Assembly (NCBI GenBank): GCA_902729315.2
Contig: LR746272.1
Span: 10,968,327 to 11,032,326 of the forward strand
Source: Spirodela intermedia
Lineage: Eukaryota > Streptophyta > Magnoliopsida > Alismatales > Araceae
Direction: 5' to 3'
DNA: 64,000 bases
Made by a program: the position numbers and the translations under genes. Below the pieces are notes generated by a model, which searched no databases, had not been told where the DNA came from, and saw only the letters and a list, made by a program, of their open reading frames with translations. Numbering within the stretch: position 1 is the stretch's first letter; each line of letters begins with the position of its first letter. Positions 36,401 through 48,731 of the stretch are shown here, in pieces.

Positions 36401-39400
36401 ATCTGCATCATTTGAAGGGAGGCATGTGAGACAAGATATGCTAATTACCCTTAGGCAATGGCTTAGGAGGAATTTTTCTGGTTGTGCAGAGCCTTGTAAC
36501 TCTCTACACTTGATAGTGGAATCCAGTGACGACAAGTGATGCTCTCACATTGAGTGGGGCTCAGCAAATTTTGGACGTGCTTTGTACTCTCTTCTAGTTC
36601 CTTATGGTTCCTGGCTTTTAGGAATTAGGATTTCCTAGTTCTTAATTGATCGTTGGATTGCTTAATCTCATCGAGGTAGATAAACTATTGCATTTTTTTT
36701 TGGGGCAATATGCTATCTTTCTAAATGAAGACGAGATATAACCGAGGGAAAATTGGCAAATTGGCTTTGAACCCTAGCCTAGTTCAAAGAAACAATCATG
36801 GAACCTCTTGAAAATGCTTCTGAGTCCTCATTTATTAGTTGTATAATAACAACTGAAATGATGTAAAAAGCAGCAGTGCTTGAGCTTGTATTACAACAAT
36901 ACACGGAAAATGTCATTCGCCATCATGATGGCTCGATGAGCAAGTGTTCTAGCATGGCAGAGGGAGATTTCTCAAAGCATTCACAGTGCCTCCTTACTGT
37001 ACAGGATACATTAGAAGGCCGTTTTTCTTATAATGACATAAGACCTGTGCCATGATTAATGTATAATACAATGCTCCACGGTTACTTTCCTCAGGTTGAG
37101 ACACCATATTGGCGCCAATTTTACACTTTTACAGAACTAAAATCATATGAAAGTCGTGTTTTTTGACAGTAGATACATCTACGGTTCAGATAAGTAACAA
37201 TGCTTTTGATTAAACTTATTTAAGTACAAAGTATGCTGCTTCTATGCTCTCTAGAAGTGTAATACGACTAAATGCCCTTGTATTCCTTAGCAAGTGTCTT
37301 AGAAAGGGTCCTGTTTGATTCTTTTGGTCTGTTTGATCTTTTTCTCCTAATGTGGTTATACGATGATTTTGTGTAGTTAACTCAAATTTACAAGGATGAT
37401 CATTTTTATGTTAACGTTTTAACTTAATGCTATTTGGAGAGTTCATGCTTTTGAAATTTATTTACCTGCGTCTTTTTCATCCATTACGATAAGTCTTTAT
37501 TTTCAGCATGTTCTTTATTTTATAACTCTTTTTAATATGATCCCTGATGTCACTAAATGTATTGTAGCAACTTTAAATTTGCCCCGCTACATCTGTATTT
37601 TGTCTCGCCATATTTTGAATGAATTGGTGGTTCCTTTGAACGTCTTTTAGAAAAAGTCAGTTGTTGACATTGACTGGAATAGTTCTCTGTTTTCAGTATT
37701 GTTATTCAAAGCCTTTGCTTAAATATGTGTCGGCTGTGGCAGGTACGGATGAAGGCTATATGTGTGCTGGAATCAATACTGAGAAGCAAGGATGATGCAG
37801 ACTTATCTTCCATACGATCTTATTTTGTTGAGCATGGAGATTGTGTGGTCAAATGCTCCGAGTCTCCCCAGGCTTCCCTTAGGGATAAGGCTAATAAGGT
37901 TTGGCTTTATCATTTTTTTTCTTCAATTTTTTGCGTAAAATTTCTTTAGTGCCCATGATGGTAGCTGTTCTCTAAATTATTTCTCCAATCTCTATATTTT
38001 GGTTGCTTTCCTAGATAAAACCGATAGCACGTTTTAATGTTTTACATCACCTTTTCTTTAGCTCCACGCCTGTTTAAATTGATTCTCTACTCGCTTATGT
38101 CTTGATGAGTTGGCATTTTTTATTTTTATTTTACATATTCATTAGCTGGAATACACCAGTGACATACATTTAACGTGGATTTGCATGAAAATTACCGTAA
38201 AAATTACTTAATTAATTTTCTCAGCAAGAGACTCAATACATACAATTTGAGGTGCTTGTATGTTCCCTGCATATCCACCTCCCTTCGTCTTAAGCATCCG
38301 TAGGTGTTCAATGACCTTCCACTTTGAAAAGGACTGTTGAAACTTTTTGATCCCTCAACCTGACAATTTCTGTATTTCAAATGCCCTTTTCTTACTAACC
38401 CTTTGTTATGTGTCATTGGCTGTGAGTTGTCAACATACGATGAATGCTAGGAAATCATGCAATGTTACCTGCAGATTCCGTCCGGATGCAGTGCTTTTAT
38501 ATCCATATATTCATCTTTGACTGATCATATGCTCCTGTGTTTGTGATATAATTATTTTTAGTTTATAGCATCTCTTGGTTGTTAATTTGTCTTCAACTAA
38601 AAAAAAAAACGACTTCTATCTCGTCCGATTACAAATTTTTCTCATTATTTTTTGAAACTTGATAATTTGTTGAATTACTTTCGAAGTAAGAAGTTTCTCT
38701 CAGGCCTAGGTGTTTGGTTAAGCTTGACCATATTCCTTTCTTCGTGTCTAATTCCTGAGCAGGAGTCGCATACGCTTAATCTTGGCATTTCACATATGTT
38801 TACAACATTTGTGCCTGATGTCACGAGTTGCATTATTTTTTTATTTTTTCTCCCGCAGGTCCTGAGCCTTTTAGATGGTGAGAGCGGTTACGGGGTAAAA
38901 CAACAATCAGACGGGCAGTCTAGTGCAAAGGCTCCTGTTGTTTCTTTGCCCGACTTAATAGACACTGGGGAATCCGATGATTTTGGAAATGATGATAATG
39001 CTCAGCATCCAACTCATCAAGGTACTACGAATGTGATGCCAAGTGGTTCATTGGTTGATGATCTATTTGGAGCCGAGTCTATTTCCAATGCAAGCACCAG
39101 CAAAAACGAAAAGGAAGATCCATTTGCCGACGTATCTTTCCATGTGGCAGAAGATGGAGGACATTCAGATGACCTATTTTCTGGTTTGGCAGTCGATGAG
39201 AAGCAGCCTATTGAGGGCAATGATAGATCTAACAGTTCACAACAGTCGGAGTTCATTGATATTTTTGGTACAGACACCGTCCTCCCCAGTATCCTGGAGA
39301 CGAGGAAGAATGATGTGCATGATCTAATGGCTGGTTTGAGTGTGAAGGAGTCCCACCCAGGTAACAATCTACCTGGCATTGCCCTGGGAGGGGACGTGTT

Positions 39401-40132
39401 CGGGGGGACCAACTTGGGGGGTGTAAGCAGCCAACCAAATCTGCCCCAAGCGAATGAAGCCTTGAGCGGTCCTTTTGTCTCGCAGATGATCGGCATGAAT
39501 CAGAATGCAATGTTTCCTTTCGGTTCCATGCCATATGGCATGCCGCAAGGCATCATGCTGAATCAACATTTTCCTCCACAGCCAGTCAATTATGCTCCAA
39601 TGGGTGGTTTCGTCCCTCAGCAGCAGCTGCTTTTTCAGAACTTTGGTCACCTCAACGCCGGCATCTCACATGCTTCTGTGGATCCCTCAGCTTCGGCTCT
39701 CCCGGATATCTTTCACCTCTCAAACAATCCAGCGCAGGCTCACCCTACAGTGATCAGCACCCCAAAGGAGGACACGAGGGCCTTCGATTTTATCTCGGTA
39801 AGAACACCATTCCATCAATGAATGTATTTAGTTCCCGAGTCACTGCAGAATTTGATACCAAGTTCTTCATGCAGTCGGTGGCATGCTAAGTTTTTATTGG
39901 TTATAGAAATTTATCATGCCGACTGTCACTCCTAAGCTGGCGCGCCGGTCGAGGAGCTGCGGGGGGGCATTGTTCATGTTGATGTCATTTATTTCGTTTT
40001 TATGTCAAGATATCAACTCATTTCAGAAACTGTCCTTCGCTGGAGAAGTAATATTGTGTATAATTATTATTTTTTTTTTGTTTTTTTCAGGATCATGTCT
40101 CAGCTGCGCGTAATCAGAAGAGACTCGTCTGA
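33445..40132 (+). CDS. MTV1: MTV1-like ENTH/VHS-domain vesicle adaptor
   Basis: A 692-residue homologue of MODIFIED TRANSPORT TO THE VACUOLE 1, an epsin-like adaptor on trans-Golgi clathrin vesicles that sort vacuolar cargo. Exons 33445-33651, 34011-34745, 37743-37898, 38859-39797 and 40091-40132 join in frame. The start MDSSRRAVEAYWRSR and the ENTH/VHS part (VYKLDEVCELLRTTHAGIVK, KALRLIKYAVVKSGAEFRRE, FHFKGYPDPLKGDALNKAV) match the family from end to end. A second helical block follows (TIVTSSGVRLQPTRDAIQIF, VRMKAICVLESILRSKDDAD). The disordered tail has LPDLIDTGESDD, VDDLFG and SDDLFSG, likely clathrin or adaptor-binding motifs, and ends EDTRAFDFIS/DHVSAARNQKRLV. Length is close to the Arabidopsis protein. 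Intron 2 uses a GC donor. Confidence 0.95.
34746..37742 (+). other. Large GC-AG intron 2 of MTV1-like gene (3 kb)
   Basis: The exon ends ...HLWQ at CAG and the intron opens GCATGT; the next exon begins VRMKAICVLE after TGTGGCAG. The only nearby GT (34750-34751) would break the frame, so a GC donor is needed to join the conserved WQ/VRMKA. The interior (35100-36900) has a mixed, repeat-like texture, but I recognise no transposon protein in it. Confidence 0.85.
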
Positions 40133-40527
40133 AACTCGGAAGGGATTGTATATCTGAAGGCAGCTCCAAGCTGTAGGACTAAAAGGGTAACACTGTCTAG
40201 CATCCGTATTCTTTTGGAATAATGGTATTTCTTATTGAATCAGTTCGTCGCGAGTCACAGAGAAATCAAGTCTATTCTAGTCAGAAGAGACGTGGGCAAA
40301 TGATCTATTCAGTCGAGGACATCGAGATTGTTGTATATTAGAAATTGAATGAAAGTCAATGGGCACAATTTTCAGATTATTTCGCTTTCATTTTTTTTTG
40401 TCTGTTTAATTTGAAAATAACCCGTATTATATCCAAATCTTGTTGCCGATGACCCATTTGAGGGATTTCCGTTTAAGTTCTGTCATATTCTTCTAAAACC
40501 ATAAATCTAGCTTCCAGACCCATTGTC

Positions 40528-40563
<36 letters not shown>

Positions 40564-41613
40564 TTCTCTCTCTCTCTCTCAAGTTAGTTTTGTCTGAGAT
40601 TATTTCGAGTCCAATAAATACATATTTTTTCCTAGTCGAATAATTTTAGCCATTCTAAACCTAAGCTAAACCAATTTAGGGGATGTCCATGGGAGAGAGC
40701 AAGAGAAGAGAGAGAGAGAGAAAGAGAGAGTCAAGCAAAGGGAACTGATGGACACTGAAGAAAAGTCTGGACCAGACGAAGTAATCCATCTTACCAATCG
40801 CCTTCAATGAAAGAGATTGGCGGCAGATTGTGTGTTCAAACGACGTCCTCGCTGATATTCGTATTGATCTGCATGCAGTAATAATCGGTCAATGATGTTA
40901 AGATTTGTCAACCTTCCCTTGTCGCTTAGTTATTGTCCGGGCGTGATATCCTCCCCCGCCGGATCTCAAGGCTGTGACGGCGGCTGCTGCTGCTGAGGCG
41001 AGAAAGTCCCCGGAAATGACGGCGAGGAACTCGGCCGCGGTGAGGACCGGGTCTCCCTCGCCATGCATGGCCGGTCGCCTCGTCACAGCGCCCCGCCACA
41101 ACCGCTCAACCGATCCCCCCCTTATGCAATCTGTCTCCAGCTCTTCAGACGGTCTCGATCAAATGAGAGTCCTATGGTACAATAGATTACACCCGAAAAG
41201 GAGCGAACTTTTACCTGTAGTTAGGCCACAGAGAGAGAGAGAGAGAGAGGAGTCCGGTGAAAACCGCACAACACACTTTATAAGGACCCCCCAATCGGCG
41301 GTCTTCAGCTGTCGCCAGCGCCCTTCAACAGTCCCATGTGCTGCAGCCGGGGGTCGGCAGATTGGTCAAATGCCGTCGCCTCGTGGGAATGCATCTTCTG
41401 TTTATTTTAATCGATTATCGTCCCTCTAGTCTGACCTGATGCTTGAGTTTCTGTCGGAATCCTGACTGGAGATCTTGACTGTGGTGGAGTTTTCGCGCTC
41501 CCCTTTCTCCCCTTGCGTTGTTGGCGATCACTCCAGTGCTTGAGGATAAGACGGGGGGAGGCTGAGAGAGGTTTTAAGGGATACGCAGAACAGTCGAAGT
41601 TTCCGCGGCGGCC
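40133..41613. other. Spacer between MTV1-like and STP genes
   Basis: Holds the MTV1-like 3' UTR, a CT microsatellite (40528-40580), a GA patch (about 40700-40730), a short GA run (about 41230-41249) and the GC-rich upstream region of the sugar transporter. Short frames around 40900-41430 match no family. Confidence 0.55.
40528..40580. repeat. CT microsatellite
   Basis: About 25 CT units with two TTTC interruptions. Confidence 0.9.
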
Positions 41614-43354
41614 ATGGCCGGGGGCTTCGCAAGCAGCGATCTGGGCAAGAGGGCGAAGCTCTACAATGGGCGCATCACCAGCTACTTTATCTTGGCTTGT
41701 CTGGTGGGATCCCTCGGCGGGTCCCTCTTCGGATACGATCTCGGAGTTTCTGGTTAGCTTCTTCTTCTTCTTCTCCTTTTTGGATCGAATCTGGTCTCTT
41801 GGGTGGATGAAGGAGAAATTCTTCTTACGGGGATTCTGCATCGATGCAGGCGGCGTGACGTCCATGGACGACTTCCTCAAGGAGTTCTTCCCGACGGTGT
41901 ACCGGAGGAAGCAGGCCCACCTGCACGAGACGGACTACTGCAAGTACGACAACCAGCTACTCACCCTCTTCACATCCGCCCTCTACTTCGCCGGTCTCCT
42001 GTCCACCTTCGGGGCCTCGCCGGTGACCAGAAAGTACGGGAGAAGAGTCAGCATCATGGTCGGCGCCGTCAGCTTCTTCTGCGGCGGCGCCGTCAACGCG
42101 GCGGCGGTGAATATCGCCATGCTCATCCTCGGCCGGATTCTTCTCGGCGTTGGGATCGGTTTCGGCAACCAGGCGGTCCCTCTTTACCTCTCCGAGATCT
42201 CCCCGCCCAAGATCAGAGGCGCCGTCAACCAGCTCTTCCAGCTGACGACTTGCTTGGGAATCCTAGTAGCCTACATCATAAACTACTTCACGGAGCGGAT
42301 CCACCCCTGGGGGTGGCGGCTGTCGCTGGGCCTGGCCTGCGTGCCGGCGACGGTCATGTTCGTCGGAGGCGTCTTCCTCCCGGAGACCCCGAACAGCCTT
42401 GTTGAGCAGGGAAGGCTGGAGGAAGCCAGGCGAATTCTGGAGAAGGTGAGGGGAACCCAGAAGGTGGACGTCGAGTTCCAGGACCTGAAGGAGGCCAGCG
42501 AGGCGGCGCGGGCGGTGAAGCATCCGTTCAGGAACCTCCTCCGGCGGAAGAACCGCCCCCAGCTAGTCATTGGAGCACTGGGCATCCCGGCGTTCCAGCA
42601 GCTCTCCGGCATGAACTCGATCCTCTTCTATGCGCCGGTGATCTTCCAGAGCTTGGGGTTCGGCTCCGGCGCCGCCCTCTACTCCTCCATCATCACCGGC
42701 TCCATGCTCGTCCTCGGCGCGCTGGTTTCCATGGCCACCGTCGATCGAGTGGGAAGGAGAGCGCTGTTCATGGAAGCTGGCATACAGATGATCCTGTCCA
42801 TGGTGAGTACCGCCCAAAAGGCCTCTCCACCGCTGCCACCGGGGTCTTGGGAACGACTGACTGACTGAGGAGATTTCTTTGGTGGGTTCTCGCAGGTGGT
42901 CGTCGCAGTGACTCTGGCGCTGAAATTCGGCCACGGCGAGAGCCTATCGAAAGGCCTAGCAGCGCTACTCGTGGTGGCGATCTGTGCCTTCGTGGTAGCC
43001 TACGGGTGGTCGTGGGGACCGCTGGGGTGGCTGGTTCCCAGCGAGATCTTCCCCCTGGAGACGAGATCGGCAGGGCAGAGCATGGTGGTCTGCGTCAACC
43101 TCTTCTTCACCGCCGCCATCGCCCAGTGTTTCCTCGCCTCGCTCTGCCACCTCCGGTGGGGGGTCTTCCTACTCTTCGCCTCACTGATCGTCATCATGAG
43201 CCTCTTCATCTTCTTCCTCCTGCCGGAGACGAAGCAAGTCCCCATCGAGGAGATGTTCCACCTCTGGGAGGACCACTGGTTCTGGAAGCGGATCGTGCTC
43301 TCTGATGGCGGCGACGAGAAGCCTCCGCCGCCGAACAAGCCAGCTCCACAATAG
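41614..43354 (+). CDS. STP-family monosaccharide/H+ symporter
   Basis: A 516-residue, 12-helix major facilitator protein of the plant STP (hexose/pentose:proton symport) family at the plasma membrane. Exons 41614-41752, 41850-42802 and 42896-43354 join in frame. Family marks in order: MAGGFAS start, GGSLFGYDLGVSGGVTSMDD, the extracellular lid with conserved cysteine (ETDYCKYDNQLLTLFTSALY), KYGRRVSI, LGRILLGVGIGFGNQAVPLY, FLPETPNSLVEQGR, PAFQQLSGMNSILFYAPVIF, VDRVGRRALF, WSWGPLGWLVPSEIFPLETR, the partner cysteine in LASLCHLRWG, and LLPETKQVPIEEM. The general pattern is closest in my judgement to STP7/STP14, but the subgroup is not certain. No lost motif seen. It runs convergently with RRP46. 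Confidence 0.92.
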
Positions 43355-43704
43355 ATCTCCCTCTCTCTATCTCTGTCTTCTCTCCCTCCTTCCATAGATG
43401 TGACCTGCAAATCGATAGATCCAACAGTCCACAACGAACAATCACTGCCCTTCAAAGAGTTGACCTGAATGGAGCACTCAGCACCTACAGCTTATCCATA
43501 TCCACCAGATATTTGGATTGCCAGGGCATTGAAACTAGAAATTATTCATTTTCCTCTCAAAACATCTGGCTGACTGCAAGTCTATAGCGCCGTCCTAGTA
43601 CATAAATCAAGAAAATGTCCTCTTCAAACATGTTAGATCTGAATGCCCGCTGACCTTTTCGATACCATATCAAAACTATGGCCTCGATCGTATGAGGATG
43701 GTGG
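43355..43704. other. Convergent 3' spacer between STP and RRP46 genes
   Basis: Only 350 bp separate the two stop codons, so the 3' UTRs of these convergent genes probably lie close together or overlap. A short CT run follows the STP stop. Confidence 0.7.
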
Positions 43705-46590
43705 TCACGGGTTGTGCTCCGTCTCCAAGCTTCTCCTGAGAAACTCGGATATTTTTGCACTGGCAGCTCGGCCATACTCGATGCAGCAAAGGTAGTCATT
43801 AACTGAAATGCAGGGGAAGAGAAGAGAAGAGAACACAGAAAATGAAAAATCTAAGTTATGAACATTGCCCATTAAAAATATGTCCCATCACCAAATTTCC
43901 ACATACTCAACAAATTCCAGAGAAAGATTTACCTGACATCGAACCATAAGAAGTGGAAGTAATTATTCCGTGTTCCATGGGCTCACCCTCCTTGGACGAC
44001 GATGCCTCAGGGAGGACCGTTACAGGAGAGTTGGGAAAAGCCATGCACACAAAGGCCTGTAACTCCTGCCTTGCAGCAAGAACCAACGTTAGGGATACAT
44101 AAAATAAGCCACGGCAAAATCTAGACACATGAAATCAATATAATTTTCCCTGAATCGTGTATAAACTGACGGAGATTCACTTCAACGGAGTCCTGTCCTC
44201 ACAAGACACTGGACATGAACAGGAACACGGCTCTGGCACAAGATTCCTGGGTTTATGCTCTCAGATTGTTTGTAACTACCAGTAATCATACGTGGGATTT
44301 CACCCAATGGATCATTTGTCCTGCCAACGTATATATATATATATATATATACATTTACATATATATATGTATATGTATATATGCGTATATACATATATAT
44401 CAGTATTGGGTTTAGATTGACTTCATGGCATCAATGTAGTACAGTTCCTGGCATTGTCCCAAAGACGAAGCAATACTCAAGGTACCACAATGTCAGCATA
44501 ATCCGTTCATCTTAATGCTATTTCTAGACCGAAAAAAATCCGATTACCTGTTCTTCAACTTTTGAGGGGTCGAGAATGAGAGACCCATTTTGTGTCAAAC
44601 CACAAGATACTGAAACTACAGAAGTTCACAAGAAAAATGTAATGAGATAAGGAAGTGAAATGAAAATAAATGAACGCACCACACTTGACATACCTGCAAG
44701 ATGTTTTAAAGGTATACCAGCATCTACAAGTGCAGCGCATGATGCGTTTATAGCACATGGGAGAAGCTATTGGTTTTCATGAAGGAAATTTATTGACACG
44801 AACACGACATTTGAGGCAGATACCTAAAATAATGCGCCAAACAAAGAAATTCAAATGTACAGCACAGGAATATTATCATCGCCAAAACAAAATAAAATCC
44901 AAAAGGATACAGCTCCACTATCACTGACAACCTACACAGGCCAAAAACAGTTCATGGTCAGGTGACAATATCTCCATCATATCAACATATGAAAGGCTAG
45001 TAAACTTCCACATCATGTATAAAACTTAAATATTGAGACATCTTTTGAGGGTACAACACAACTATACTAGTCACCCAATTCAACAAGCAGAGACTCCAAA
45101 CTAAAATGAAGGCATCAAAAATCAAATTGGCCGCCCATCTTGGATCTGATAACAAACCAGACATCATTAAATTGTCTTCTACGATGCACTAATTGGATTT
45201 TTTTTCAGTATCGTTTACTTCCTGCGATGAAATCTCTTTTTCCAAAGTTTTCAATGGTTACGGTAATATAACCCTTAGATGAAAGATAACCATCAACTTA
45301 ACTGACATGTTTCATTTATGAACATGGTACTTTGCTTCCCGAAATACAGATCGGTGCTGAACACATGGATTGCAACCAATAGATTGAAAATCCAAGAAAG
45401 AATAATTTCTAAATAGGATGATTTAGACTGAAATATAATGCAGCATATTCAACACAGAGGATAGCATTGAAAGAAATGTCTGGTGCATTCACCTAGGACA
45501 GGTTTATCAAAGCACAGAGGGATGAATCGTGATGTTCCAGATTAAAATATAATACTGGTTTTTTTCAATGTGTTAAAAATAACGTGAAAATAGAGATCCT
45601 AAATGGTGAAGACAGAATCTGTTGAGGAAAAAAAATGTTCGCAACGCAAGAAATAGAACTGCACCAAAAAGATCACAGGAAACCACTTCACCTGAAGTAT
45701 GACAGAGGTTGTGGTGTTTGGATGAATCGTTAAAATGCATATGCTCTGGAGAGTTCTTCTCAAGATCATTTCATACTGTTTTTCTGTTTTACCTAGAAAA
45801 CAAGTAGCAATTAATAAACCAGAAACTCAACTTATTGGATGAATATGATCACAAAGTCCAATGGAATATTCATAAAATAAATTACATACACTAAAAATAA
45901 TAATCAAGTCTTTTGCCAGTTTTAGGACGACGCTTCTTAATGTTTATAGTTGTTGAAGACGTCATACAATTAATTACGTCACCTAAGTTTACTTCATTTC
46001 CAAAAAACGATAGAGCAAAGGTGAAACATGTTAGCAACTCCCTGGATGCCATACACTAACTCATTCCGTTTATCTATGTCATAGGGAAGCTTATAACAAG
46101 GATAAAACACCCTGAATGCTTTAATTATTTTCACACCCAATTGTACACTAAATAGTAAGAAAATCAAGCACAGGTGTACGCAATGAGCTTTACTCTCACA
46201 GTGAAGCAGATAAATCGTCAGGAACTGCTAATTACCAATCTGTCCAGTTTTTGGCTTCCAAATAACTTCAATTGATGCTTTCTCAGGGTTCTCCCCTTTC
46301 TTTGTTCCAGCTTTTGGGCCATACACAGCAGCCAACACTATGGTGTCCCCTGAATGAAATACACGAGAATGTAGGCTAACATGGCGGAAGATATGAACCA
46401 ACGCATAAAATATTACCATCCAACTCCACAGGATGACAAAAGGATGGGGAAAGGGAAAGGAGGCAGATTTCTGACCTTGACACCACTGAGCAGAGCCGTG
46501 AGCCCGGTGGAGCAGGTTTCGTGTACAAACCAGTGGTCTTAGTTGTTGACCATTGCGACCATCCGCCCTGACCTCCTCCATGGTTCCCAT
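43705..46590 (-). CDS. RRP46: Exosome subunit RRP46 (RNase PH-like)
   Basis: Subunit of the RNase PH-like ring of the RNA exosome (3'-5' RNA decay and processing, nucleus and cytoplasm); 240 residues, as in Arabidopsis. Eight exons on the minus strand, in coding order: 46590-46476, 46349-46236, 45792-45692, 44931-44911, 44766-44694, 44615-44548, 44065-43933, 43802-43705; phases all join. They read DGRNGQQLRPLVCTRNLLHR, then DTIVLAAVYGPKAGTKKGEN, EKQYEMILRRTLQSICILT, the 21-nt exon VVSDSGA, LLPCAINASCAALVDAGIPL, LTQNGSLILDPSKVEEQ, FVCMAFPNSPVTVLPEASSS, MEHGIITSTSYGSMS and finally NDYLCCIEYGRAASAKISEF. The first in-frame ATG (46590) is used; the next (46581) would remove three residues. Confidence 0.93.
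44328..44400. repeat. TA-rich microsatellite in RRP46 intron
   Basis: TA dinucleotides mixed with TACA and TGTA units, within the intron between RRP46 exons 6 and 7. Confidence 0.9.
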
Positions 46591-47747
46591 AGATATCCAA
46601 TCTATTTTCTCACTTCAGTTTAATTTTTGATACTTTTCCATTGGAATATCAGCTGAATATACGGCGGTGGAAAGAAAAAAAAATTCCAGTCTATCCTCGA
46701 AGAGCAAAAGAAATTATCGAATGCGAGACTGCCTTGAAGCCTAGCGTCACCGATGGTTCGGGGAGGATAATAAGGACAGGTGGGAAGTAAGGAACCTGAC
46801 AGAATCAACAAGAAGACGATCCAGGACAGCAAACGAGAAGACGGGGGGGGGAACAGTGCTATTGTAGCCCCTCTCGCCGACGGTCAGGCTGCGGCAGTCA
46901 CCGTAGCGGAGGAACGAAAGCGTCGGAGGCCTAACAGTTTTCGGAGACGGCGCCGGTAGCTTCTTCGGCGCCGGTGGGAAACGGGGCCGGAGTGAAAGCA
47001 AGCAAGAGTGGCGAGAGGCTTGTAGCGCCGTCCCCAAAGTGTGGAAGAAGAAAACTACTGTTCAAAGGAAAAGGGCTTCACGAAGAAGATCTTTTTTATG
47101 AAAAAACCCAAATAAAGTATAACTTTTATCGAAATAAGAAGTACGTAAATAAAAGTATTTCAGAAGGGGGGAAAATGTGACAACCAGCTCATGGCCCATT
47201 GGATCCGGACCGTTTCTTGGAGTTGGGCTGTCTCTTCACCGAGGCCCACGTAAGAAGGCCCATAAGCAGATGAGTCGGTCCGGTTCGGGTCCATCGCAGG
47301 CTCGGCGGGGGCTAATTTGCGCCGGTCCGAAGATATTGCACGTGCCCTGAAGAGGACTATTGAAGATATCCTTGGAGGTCGTAAAATCGCGTACAGTTCC
47401 TATTAAATAATTAATAATGGGGTTTTCTTAATTATGTTTAACTAATAAACCCAGTAATTATGGGTCGTTTTATTTCCTAACCCTGTAGCGCCTGCATCGT
47501 TCAAGCTTTCGAATAATTTTCTTATTATGTTGGCCATCGGACAAATTTATCTTACGTCACGTGATCGGACCGTCGGCCGCAAAGAGATAGAGAGAGAGAG
47601 AGAGGGACGTACTACCTCTTTCTTACCCTCGCCGATGATTGGCGAGCCCAGTTCAGTGCCAATGCACTGCTACCAGTGAACTCGAGCATTCCGAGTCCGA
47701 AGAAAGCTCGATCTCTGGCAGGTACTGCGCCGCTCACGCTCCGCAAG

Positions 47748-47788
<41 letters not shown>

Positions 47789-48731
47789 TTCTCTGTTTTT
47801 GTGGTTTTCCGGAGCTCCTGCTTCTCTGAGAATTTATACCGGCTTTTTATCTGTGGGGAGTGGTCTGGGGCTCCTGAGGTTTCATGCATTCCTGGCTGCA
47901 TTCGATCTTAAAACCGCTTTTTAATGAATTATAGAGCTTGATCTGTTCAGTTGCCTCGGATGTCGTCGTTGTAGCTGGCGCAATGTTTTGTAAATTCCAG
48001 GCAGTGGCCTGGGATAGTCTTCTCATGGTAAGCTAAATTGGGCGTTTCTCTCAAGATGCGGAGATGTGCGTACATCTGTGTCGTGAGTTGTGAATGGAAC
48101 CGTTCTCTTTCGAGGCTGCCTCTCTGCCTGTTTTGGTGTTTATCAAAACGCAGAGGACTGATGATATTTTTTCGGATCAGCAAGTCTAATCCCTGAAATT
48201 CCCTAAAAATTTCAGGTCGAGCGAAATTCAAAGGGTAATGATTCGGAAATCGGTCCTCTTAGGCGGCTGAAGGCAGACAAAACCTAGTGTCTGAACTGGA
48301 GGAAGGAGTGGAGCAAGGTCATTGAGAATTCCCCAAAAATAGTTCCGCACGCGTCAAGTTCTACAGACCGCAGTCATCTTTATTTCTGTCAAAGTTTATA
48401 CTTCCGTTCTGCCAGATTACGACACTTTCCCTGAAATCTCGGAAGCAGATCAGGCTTTTCTTTTAGACTTCTTCTTCGCCGTTCGAGTGTAGTAAACGGT
48501 GGCTAGTATTCAGCTCACTCGAAGCTCAGAGACTATAAGTTAATAGAAGAGACGCCTTCGCACTTTGCGTGCTCAGAGGATCAGCATCTTCTGTAACACC
48601 TTGTAGGAATTGTTGCTCGCGTGAAGATCATCTTTCTCCAGATTATTGTCTGAACAGCAGGGGTAAGAGTTCGGGGTCAAGAAAAGGATGAACACCAGTT
48701 CACATCTTTAGTGTCACAACGCTTTTCTCAA
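46591..48731. other. Divergent spacer between RRP46 and first exostosin gene
   Basis: Left part is the upstream region of RRP46 (minus). From about 47585 the sequence is likely promoter and long leader of the exostosin gene, with a GA run (47586-47604) and a CT microsatellite (47751-47785). Frames at 46747-47037 and 47639-47924 match no family. Confidence 0.5.
47751..47785. repeat. CT microsatellite
   Basis: About seventeen CT units, in the probable leader or promoter of the first exostosin gene. Confidence 0.9.
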
